A stretch of 64,000 nucleotides of DNA from Modestobacter sp. VKM Ac-2977 (lineage in GTDB: Bacteria; Actinomycetota; Actinomycetes; Mycobacteriales; Geodermatophilaceae). This document shows, one piece after another, positions 57,833 through 64,000 of this stretch (position 1 is its first letter; each line of letters starts with the position of its first letter). The notes beneath the pieces were generated by a model. It saw only the letters and a list, made by a program, of their open reading frames with translations. It was not told the DNA's origin and did no database searches. The position numbers and the translations under genes were made by a program. Where the stretch lies: contig NZ_JAPVBQ010000001.1 of the NCBI RefSeq assembly GCF_026968045.1, positions 1 through 64,000 on the forward strand. Direction: 5' to 3'.

Positions 57833-58501
57833 GTGCCCAGTCGTCGCACCTGGTGGATCACCGGCGGGGCCGTGGCGGTCGTCGCCGCAGGCGCGATCGG
57901 TGGGCCGCTGGTCTACGCCGCCCTCGAGGAGGACGCACCCCCGGCGCCGACGGTCCAGGCGCAGCCGGAGGAGGTCGCCCTCACGCCGGACACCGACGGC
58001 ACCTGGACCATCGCCCCGAGCTCCACCGCGGGCTACCGCGTGGACGAGGTGCTCAACGGCGCCGACGTCACCGTGGCCGGCGTGACCGACCAGGTCACCG
58101 GCACCGTCGTCGTCTCCGACGGGGACCTCGCCGACGCCGACGTGACCGTGGACGTCGCCTCGATCACCACCGACAGCGGCCGCCGCGACTCCTACTTCCG
58201 GGACAACGTGATGGACGTCGACGCGCACCCCACCGCGACGTTCTCCGTCACCGAGGTGGCCGACCTCCCGGAGGTCACCGGCACCCCGGTCACCGTGCCG
58301 GTCACCGGCGAGCTGACCCTGGCCGGCGTGACCCAGCAGGTGCAGACCGAGATCTCCGTGGTCCGCACCGCCGAGGGCATCGACGTCTCCGGCTCCGTGC
58401 CGGTGACCTTCGACGACCACGGGATCGACCCACCGAACCTGGGCTTCGTCCGGGTGGAGGACTCCGGTTCCGTCGAGTTCCTCCTGCACCTCACCCTCTG
58501 A
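57833..58501 (+). CDS. YceI family secreted/membrane-anchored protein
   Basis: A 222-residue protein. GTG 57833 has GGGGGAG 5 bases upstream; GTG 57827 is an alternative. A single N-terminal TM or signal (WWITGGAVAVVAAGAIGGPLV) is followed by the YceI lipocalin-like fold: VTVDVASITTDSGRRDSYFRDN, then DAHPTATFSVTEV and GELTLAGVTQQV. YceI domains bind polyisoprenoids and amphiphiles. It may carry isoprenoid lipids in the envelope. Confidence 0.9.
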   Translation: MPSRRTWWITGGAVAVVAAGAIGGPLVYAALEEDAPPAPTVQAQPEEVALTPDTDGTWTIAPSSTAGYRVDEVLNGADVTVAGVTDQVTGTVVVSDGDLADADVTVDVASITTDSGRRDSYFRDNVMDVDAHPTATFSVTEVADLPEVTGTPVTVPVTGELTLAGVTQQVQTEISVVRTAEGIDVSGSVPVTFDDHGIDPPNLGFVRVEDSGSVEFLLHLTL

Positions 58502-58523
58502 CCGGGCCGCGTCAGCTCTTCGG

Positions 58524-58572
58524 CCTCGTCCAGAGGCTCGCCGCGAGCTTGCGAGCGGTGAGGGGGACGAGG
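58524..58572. repeat. Dispersed palindromic repeat, family 3, copy B
   Basis: Outer arms CCTCGTCC (58524-58531) and GGACGAGG (58565-58572) are perfect; inner CTCGCCGC (58537-58544) pairs with GCGGTGAG (58555-58562) with one wobble. Same layout and CCAGAGGCTC block as 43959-44013. It lies between YceI and dnaX and could serve as a YceI terminator. Confidence 0.65.
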
Positions 58573-58593
58573 TCCTTTGGGTAGCCTCGCGGC

Positions 58594-60858
58594 GTGGCTC
58601 TGGCGCTCTACCGCAAGTACCGTCCGGCGACCTTCGCCGAGGTGGTCGGGCAGGAGCACGTCACCGCACCCCTGATGAACGCCGTGGACGGCGGGCGGAT
58701 CAACCACGCCTACCTGTTCAGCGGGCCGCGGGGCTGCGGGAAGACGTCGTCGGCGCGGATCCTTGCGCGCTCGCTCAACTGCGAGCAGGGGCCCACCTCG
58801 ACCCCCTGCGGCGTGTGCGGCTCGTGCATCGCGCTGGCCCCCGACGGCCCCGGCTCGATCGACGTCATGGAGATCGACGCGGCCAGCCACGGTGGTGTCG
58901 ACGACGCCCGTGACCTGCGCGAGAAGGCGTTCTTCGCCCCGGTCCACAGCCGCTACAAGGTCTACATCGTCGACGAGGCGCACATGGTGAGCTCGCAGGG
59001 CTTCAACGCCCTGCTCAAGGTGGTCGAGGAGCCGCCGGAGTTCCTGGTCTTCGTCTTCGCCACCACCGAGCCGGAGAAGGTCCTCCCGACCATCCGCTCG
59101 CGCACCCACCACTACCCGTTCCGGTTGGTGCCGCCCAGCACGCTGCGCGGCCTGCTGGAGAGGACGTGCGAGGCCGAGGGCGTCACCGTGGAGCCGACGG
59201 TGTTCCCGCTGGTCGTCCGGGCCGGCGGCGGCTCGGTGCGCGACTCGCTGTCGATCCTCGACCAGCTGCTGGCCGGCGCCGGCCCCGAGGGGGTCACCTA
59301 CCGGTCGGCCGTGGGCCTGCTCGGTGTCACCGACGAGGCGCTGCTCGACGAGGCCGTCGACGCCCTGGCCGCCTCCGACGCGCCGGGCGTCTTCCAGGCC
59401 GTCGACCGGGTGGTCGAGGCCGGGCACGACCCCCGCCGCTTCGCCACCGACCTGCTGGACCGGCTGCGCGACCTGATCGTGCTGGACGCCGTGCCCGAGG
59501 CCGGCGGCAACGGCCTGCTCGACAGCCCGCCCGACCGGCTCGACGTGATGAGCCGGCAGGCCCAGGCGCTGGGGGCGGCCACGCTGTCCCGGCTGGCCGA
59601 CACCGTGCACGAGGGCCTCACCGAGATGCGCGGGACGACGGCTCCCCGGCTGCTGCTGGAGCTGGTCTGCGCCCGGATGCTGCTGCCCGGCGTCGACGGC
59701 TCGGCCACGGCCACCCTGCAGCGCCTGGAGCGGCTGGAGCGGCGGATGTCGATCGCCGGCGAGCACGCCGGCCGCCCGGAGACGACGGCCGTGCCGGCAC
59801 CGGTGCGCGAGCCCGCCCGGCCGGCTCCGGCGCCGGCCCCGACGGCCCCGGCTCAGGCAGCTCCGACGCCGGCTCCGGCGGCTCCGGCCCAGACCCCGGC
59901 CGCCGAGCCGGCAGCGCCCCCCGCCGCCGCGCAGCCCGGCCGGCCGGCCTACGTGCGTCCCTCGCAGGCCCGCTCGGCGCCGGCCACCCCGACGCCTGCC
60001 CCGGTGTCCCCGCCCGCTCCGGAGGGGGACGACGGCTGGCCGGTGACCGCCCGCCCGGGCGCACCGGCCCCGGCGCCGTCGGCCTCCCGGCCGCCGGCCG
60101 CCGAGCCCCCGCGGCCCCGGTCGGAGGGGTCCTCGACGTCCGAGGTCCCGCTGCCGCCCGAGCCCACCGACGACGAGGACTGGCCGCAGCCGTCCCGACC
60201 CGCCGCTCCGGAACCGCGCCGGGCCACCCCACCGGCCGCCGACGCCGCTCCTGCCCCCACGCCCACGCCCGCGCCCGGGGCGGCCGCGGAGTCGGCGCCT
60301 GCCCCACGCGGCGGCGAGCCGACGCCGCTGGTGTCGGCGACCCCGCAGGCGCCCGCCGATGACGACGCCGCGCTGACCACGGCCGACGTCCGGCGGATCT
60401 GGCCGGAGCTGCTCAAGGTGGTGCGCGGGCACAAGCGCACCACCGAGGCGCTGCTCAAGAGCGCCCAGGTGCACGACCTGACCAACGGGGTGCTCACCCT
60501 GGCGGCCACCTCGCCGGCGCTGGCCAAGATGCTGGGCGACGACCTGAACAAGGACGTCGTCCGGCAGTCGCTGCAGGAGCTGCTCGGCGTCCGCTGGAAG
60601 GTGCAGGCCGTCGTCGACGGCGGACCGGGTTCGGCCGGGATCGCGGGCGGCGGTCCGGGCGGGGCACCGGTGTCACCGGAGGCCGCGCGGGCCGCCGTGC
60701 AGGCCGCGGAGTCCGCCGAGGCCGACGAGCTGATGGCCGAACGGGCCGCCGACGCGGACTCCGGCGGCACCGCGGACAACGCACCGGCGCTGGACCCCGA
60801 GGCCGCCGCGCTGCAGCTGCTGCGCACCCAGCTCGGCGCGCGGCCGATCGACAGCTGA
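58594..60858 (+). CDS. dnaX: DNA polymerase III gamma/tau subunit
   Basis: A 754-residue protein from GTG 58594. The AAA+ clamp-loader part has Walker A GPRGCGKTSSA (Lys near 50), four-Cys zinc module (about 64-79), DEAHMVS Walker B, and ATTEPEKVLPTIRSRTHHY sensor 1. Residues about 395-585 are an Ala/Pro-rich linker. The C-terminal tau-like domain (about 590-754) includes LKVVRGHKRTTEALLKSAQV. It loads the sliding clamp at replication forks. Confidence 0.95.
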   Translation: MALALYRKYRPATFAEVVGQEHVTAPLMNAVDGGRINHAYLFSGPRGCGKTSSARILARSLNCEQGPTSTPCGVCGSCIALAPDGPGSIDVMEIDAASHGGVDDARDLREKAFFAPVHSRYKVYIVDEAHMVSSQGFNALLKVVEEPPEFLVFVFATTEPEKVLPTIRSRTHHYPFRLVPPSTLRGLLERTCEAEGVTVEPTVFPLVVRAGGGSVRDSLSILDQLLAGAGPEGVTYRSAVGLLGVTDEALLDEAVDALAASDAPGVFQAVDRVVEAGHDPRRFATDLLDRLRDLIVLDAVPEAGGNGLLDSPPDRLDVMSRQAQALGAATLSRLADTVHEGLTEMRGTTAPRLLLELVCARMLLPGVDGSATATLQRLERLERRMSIAGEHAGRPETTAVPAPVREPARPAPAPAPTAPAQAAPTPAPAAPAQTPAAEPAAPPAAAQPGRPAYVRPSQARSAPATPTPAPVSPPAPEGDDGWPVTARPGAPAPAPSASRPPAAEPPRPRSEGSSTSEVPLPPEPTDDEDWPQPSRPAAPEPRRATPPAADAAPAPTPTPAPGAAAESAPAPRGGEPTPLVSATPQAPADDDAALTTADVRRIWPELLKVVRGHKRTTEALLKSAQVHDLTNGVLTLAATSPALAKMLGDDLNKDVVRQSLQELLGVRWKVQAVVDGGPGSAGIAGGGPGGAPVSPEAARAAVQAAESAEADELMAERAADADSGGTADNAPALDPEAAALQLLRTQLGARPIDS

Positions 60859-60873
60859 CCGGCGCACCGGCTC

Positions 60874-62058
60874 CTACGGCGTGGACCGTGGCGGCGCGGA
60901 CCGCTGGGCGAGCCGGCGCACCCAGGGGTCGACCAGCCGTGGGGTCAGCGGTCCCAGCACGGCGAGGATCAGCACGTAGGCGGCGACCGTCGAGCCGAAG
61001 GCCGCCGGGACGCTGCCGAGCACCAGCCCGGCGATGATGATCGAGAACTCGCCGCGGGCCACCAGCGCGGCACCGGCGCGCACCCGTGCGGGTGGCCCGA
61101 CCCCGGCCCGGCGCCCGGCGATCCAGCCGGTGCCGAACTTGGTGACGATGCCGACGGCGGCGAGCGCGGCCGCGGGCAGCAGGGCGGCCGGCAGCTGGGT
61201 CGGGTCGGTCGAGAGTCCGAAGAAGACGAAGAAGACGGCGGCGAACAGGTCGCGCAGCGGCGAGAGCACGTCCCCGATCCGCTCGGCGACCTCACCGGAG
61301 AGGGCGATGCCGAGCAGGAACGCGCCGACCGCGGCCGACACGTGCACCGCCTCGGCGGCGCCGGCGACGAGCAGCGCCAGCCCGAGCACCCGGAGCAGCA
61401 GGATCTCGTTGGACCGCGCCCCCACGAACCGGGTCACGGAATGGCCGTGGCGCACCGCGACGGCCAGCACGACCGCGAGGGTGGTCAGCGCGACGGTGAC
61501 CGACAGCACCGCGTCACCGGTGCTGCTGGCCGCCACGACGCCGGTGAGGACCGGGAGGTAGGCGGCCATCGCCAGGTCCTCGATGACCAGCACGCCGAGC
61601 ACGGCCGGTGTCTCCCGGTTGCCGAGCCGGCCGAGGTCGGTGAGGAGCTTCGAGATGATCCCCGAGGAGCTGATCGCGGTGACGCCGAACAGGGCCAGCG
61701 CGGCCGTCGGGCCCCAGCCCAGGAACAACGCCAGCGCGGCGCCGGGCAGGCCGTTGAGCAGCAGGTCGGCGACACCGACCGGCGCCTGGCGACGCAGGTT
61801 CTCGACCAGGTCGCCGGCGGTGTACTCCAGCCCGAGGACGAGCAGCAGCAGCACGACGCCGACCTCGGCGCCGGTGGAGAAGAAGCCCTCCGGCGCGTCC
61901 AGCGGCAGCAGTCCGCCGGTGCCGAAAGCCAGCCCGGCCAGCAGGTACAGCGGGATGGGGGACAGGCCGATCCGGCCGGCCAGCGAGCCGAGCAGCCCCA
62001 GCCCGAAGACGACGGCGCCGAGCTCGAGCAGCAGGACCGCGGTGTGCCCGACCTCCAT
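60874..62058 (-). CDS. khtU: K+/H+ antiporter membrane subunit (KhtU/KefB-like, CPA2)
   Basis: A 394-residue 12-helix CPA2 antiporter. FGVTAISSSGIISKLLTDLG carries the CPA2 core helix and VLVIEDLAMAAYLPVL the ED pair used for ion binding. VRAGAALVARGEFSIIIAGL is the family's late G-E-F helix. It overlaps the upstream regulatory subunit by one base (stop/start at 62058). Probably exports K+ under alkaline or peroxide stress. Confidence 0.9.
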   Translation of the reverse strand: MEVGHTAVLLLELGAVVFGLGLLGSLAGRIGLSPIPLYLLAGLAFGTGGLLPLDAPEGFFSTGAEVGVVLLLLVLGLEYTAGDLVENLRRQAPVGVADLLLNGLPGAALALFLGWGPTAALALFGVTAISSSGIISKLLTDLGRLGNRETPAVLGVLVIEDLAMAAYLPVLTGVVAASSTGDAVLSVTVALTTLAVVLAVAVRHGHSVTRFVGARSNEILLLRVLGLALLVAGAAEAVHVSAAVGAFLLGIALSGEVAERIGDVLSPLRDLFAAVFFVFFGLSTDPTQLPAALLPAAALAAVGIVTKFGTGWIAGRRAGVGPPARVRAGAALVARGEFSIIIAGLVLGSVPAAFGSTVAAYVLILAVLGPLTPRLVDPWVRRLAQRSAPPRSTP

Positions 62059-62540
62059 CAGCGGGGGTTGAGCAGGTCACCGACCGCTGCGACACCGTCC
62101 GACGTCCCGACCACGACCAGCCGGTCCTCGACCTGGAACCGGAAGTCCGGGGTGGGGGAGGCGATCATCTCCTCGCCGCGGACCACCGCGACCACGGAGG
62201 CGCCGGTGCGGGTCCGGATGGCCGCATCGCCCAGGGTGGCGGCGACGTAGGGGGAGCCGGGCTCGATCGGCACGCCCTCGGTGGCCAGGCTCTCCACCTG
62301 CTCGCGCAGCCGGGACAACCGCTCGGTGATCCGGGGCGCGCCCAGCAGCTCGGCGACGACCTCGCTCTCCTCGGCGGTCAGCTCGATCGTGGCCGCGGTG
62401 GCGTCCGGGTCCCGCTCGTCGTAGAGGACGACGTGCCGGGCCCCGTTGCGCTGGGAGATGATCCCGACCCGCCGGCCATGGGCGGTCACCAGGTCGTGGC
62501 GCAGCCCGATGCCCGGCAGCCGCGTCTCCTCGACGTCCAT
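62058..62540 (-). CDS. khtT: K+/H+ antiporter regulatory subunit (KhtT-like, TrkA-C domain)
   Basis: A 160-residue cytoplasmic protein from ATG 62540, preceded by an AGGAGGGG ribosome site. The N-terminal KhtT region includes ETRLPGIGLRHDLVTAHGRR, and the C-terminal TrkA-C has DAAIRTRTGASVVAVVRG and FQVEDRLVVVGTSDGV. It senses pH or cyclic dinucleotides in related systems, controlling KhtU. Expected neighbour of khtU. Confidence 0.92.
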   Translation of the reverse strand: MDVEETRLPGIGLRHDLVTAHGRRVGIISQRNGARHVVLYDERDPDATAATIELTAEESEVVAELLGAPRITERLSRLREQVESLATEGVPIEPGSPYVAATLGDAAIRTRTGASVVAVVRGEEMIASPTPDFRFQVEDRLVVVGTSDGVAAVGDLLNPR

Positions 62541-62603
62541 CCGGCGTCCCCTCCTCCTGCTCCGTGCCTGCGCCGTCCCGCCCATCGTGCCGGGCCGCGG
62601 TGC

Positions 62604-63854
62604 TCAGTGGGCAGCGACCCCCGGCGTCCGGTCCAGTGCCCGGAAGCGGGTCAGGGCGGCGACCGACAGCACCGGGCCGGCGGCGAGCAGCACCAGCGTC
62701 CACCGCCAGGAGACCGCGTCGGCCAGGTAGGGCAGCGCGCTGATCGTCACGGTGGTGAGCAGGAAGCCCGTCGCGGTCTGCACGGTCAGGGCGGTGCCGA
62801 CCCAGCGCCGGTCGGAGACCTCGCTGAGCAGGGTGGAGAACATCGCCGAGTCGGCGATGACGCTGGCTCCCCAGACGCAGACGAAGACGGCGAACACCCC
62901 CGTCGGCCACGACCAGGCCCACGGCGAGAGCAGACAGCACACGCCGCTGGTGGCCACCGCGACGGTGGCGACCGGCGCCCGGCCCCACCGGCCGGCGAGC
63001 CAGCCGGCCAGCACGCAGCCCGCGGCGCCGCAGATCCCGAACGCGGTCAGGGTCAACAGGGCGATCCGGGCGGTCGGCAGGGTGGGGTCGTACACGTCCC
63101 GCGAGGCGGTCATCCAGACCGCGGCCCAGGTCCAGAGGGCGTAGAGCTCCCACATGTGCCCGAGGTAGGCGAGGTTCACCAGCCGCGGGCGGGCCGACCG
63201 GAAGCCGGCGAGGGCCTGCGCGGCGCGGGGGCGGGCGCCGACCGCCAGGTGCGGCCCGGCGCGCAGCAGCCCGAGCGCCAGCAGGGCGGCGACCGCACCG
63301 CTGGCCGCGGCGGCGACCAGCACGGTCCGCCACGAGTCGCCGAGGACGCCGACCAGCAGCTGCGGCAGCAGCGAGCCCAGGGTGAGCGCACCGATCAGCA
63401 CGCCGAGCGCCAGCCCTCGGCCGCGGGCGCCGAACCAGGAGGCCATCAGCTTCATGCCGATCGGGTAGACCAGCGCCAGGCCCGCCCCGGTGAGGAAGCG
63501 CAGCGCGATGCCGACCAGCGGCCCGTCGGCCAGGACGGCGACGCCGAGGGTGCACGCGGCGGCGGCCCCGGCCCCGGTGGCGAGCAGCCGCTCGGGGCGC
63601 ACCCGGTCGGCCAGCCCGGTCGTCGCCGAGGCCAGCGCGCCCACCACGAAGCCCAGCTGCACGGCGACGGTGAGGCCGACCCCACCGGCCGTGCCCAGCT
63701 CCCAGTCGCGGCGCAGCACCGGGAGCACCGCGGAGGCGGAGAACCACACCGCCAGCGCCAGCACCTGGGTCAGCGCGATGAGCGCCAGCTGCGACCACGG
63801 CCCGGTGCGTGCCCCGCCCACGGGGCTGCGGACCGGTACGCCGTCGGTGGCCAC
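62604..63854 (-). CDS. MFS transporter
   Basis: A 416-residue 12-helix protein from GTG 63854. TGLADRVRPERLLATG is motif A between helices 2 and 3, and ALGVLIGALTLGSLLPQLL the helix 5 motif. Resembles the nitrate/cyanate (CynX/NimT) or OPA-type MFS groups. Substrate unknown. It precedes the K+/H+ pair on the same strand with a 63-base gap. Confidence 0.85.
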   Translation of the reverse strand: MATDGVPVRSPVGGARTGPWSQLALIALTQVLALAVWFSASAVLPVLRRDWELGTAGGVGLTVAVQLGFVVGALASATTGLADRVRPERLLATGAGAAAACTLGVAVLADGPLVGIALRFLTGAGLALVYPIGMKLMASWFGARGRGLALGVLIGALTLGSLLPQLLVGVLGDSWRTVLVAAAASGAVAALLALGLLRAGPHLAVGARPRAAQALAGFRSARPRLVNLAYLGHMWELYALWTWAAVWMTASRDVYDPTLPTARIALLTLTAFGICGAAGCVLAGWLAGRWGRAPVATVAVATSGVCCLLSPWAWSWPTGVFAVFVCVWGASVIADSAMFSTLLSEVSDRRWVGTALTVQTATGFLLTTVTISALPYLADAVSWRWTLVLLAAGPVLSVAALTRFRALDRTPGVAAH

Positions 63855-63950
63855 GGGACGACCCTGCCACCGACCCCGGCCGCACCACACGTCGGCCCGG
63901 CGCGGGAGCGCGTGCGGCGGGCTGTCGGTGCCAGCACCTACGCTCGGACC

Positions 63951-64000
63951 ATGCGACCCGGTGGCCAGCCCGACATGCAGCAGATCATGAAGCAGGCACA
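63951..64000 (+). CDS. YbaB/EbfC family nucleoid-associated protein (N-terminal fragment)
   Basis: The first 16 codons, MRPGGQPDMQQIMKQA, are cut by the window edge. The Met/Gln-rich opening followed by QQIMKQA is typical of actinobacterial YbaB/EbfC proteins, which are usually encoded close to dnaX and recR. That context is met. Confidence 0.65.
   Translation, partial: MRPGGQPDMQQIMKQA

Overview
The window is very GC-rich, tightly packed DNA with many GTG starts and 4-base stop/start overlaps. This, together with a PucR-family activator, a tRNA-adenosine-deaminase-associated protein, a DUF6318-type lipoprotein and a short SRP RNA near dnaX, points to a high-GC actinobacterium, most likely of the Geodermatophilaceae type (inference; no 16S or marker phylogeny is possible here). 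It reads as a chromosomal segment: I see no integrase, transposase, phage genes or CRISPR.

Region 1 (about 1-14.2 kb) is an exopolysaccharide locus: acyltransferase, chain-length/tyrosine-kinase-like protein, flippase, polymerase, two GT4 glycosyltransferases, a secreted parallel beta-helix protein and a polyprenyl-phosphate sugar transferase. It is followed by cysQ, a membrane protein and a cysC with an unusual N-terminal half, which suggests PAPS turnover next to glycan synthesis. Region 2 (14.2-23.4 kb) is mixed: PHP phosphoesterase, DoxX, small membrane proteins, a lower-GC pair of secreted proteins (DUF6318 lipoprotein and PKD-like protein), PAP2 phosphatase, a CGNR regulator divergent from an MFS exporter across a clear operator-like inverted repeat, tRNA-Ser(GCT), tRNA-Arg(ACG), heme oxygenase and a thioesterase.

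Region 3 (23.5-33.1 kb) holds a class A penicillin-binding protein with a long Pro/Glu/Ala tail, a universal stress protein, a flavoprotein disulfide reductase, a methyltransferase, an FMN-dependent 2-hydroxyacid dehydrogenase, a Thr/Pro-rich surface protein and a MarR regulator. Region 4 (33.2-40.9 kb) is the most distinctive part: a seven-gene operon that encodes heptose activation (GmhA, bifunctional HldE, and a GmhB phosphatase fused to a GT2 glycosyltransferase) together with two GT9 heptosyltransferase-like proteins and two other glycosyltransferases. ADP-heptose synthesis is classically a Gram-negative LPS pathway; here it sits in an apparently monoderm actinobacterium, with no HldD epimerase in the window.

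Region 5 (41-54 kb) contains a VWA/substrate-binding fusion, a UDP-glucuronate decarboxylase, a complete branched-chain amino-acid ABC transporter (SBP, LivM, LivH, LivF, LivG) divergent from a PucR regulator across a perfect 20-bp palindrome, DUF2630, tyrA, a thioesterase, and the tadA neighbourhood with tRNA-Ser(CGA). Region 6 (54-64 kb) has a Ser/Thr kinase, a small hypothetical gene, tRNA-Ser(GGA) overlapping an EamA transporter tail to tail, SRP RNA, YceI, dnaX, a KhtTU-type K+/H+ antiporter pair, an MFS transporter and the start of a YbaB/EbfC gene.

Three different dispersed palindromic repeat families, each with two copies in this window (19331/53490, 29762/39976, 43959/58524), were found between genes and are not explained by the coding content.
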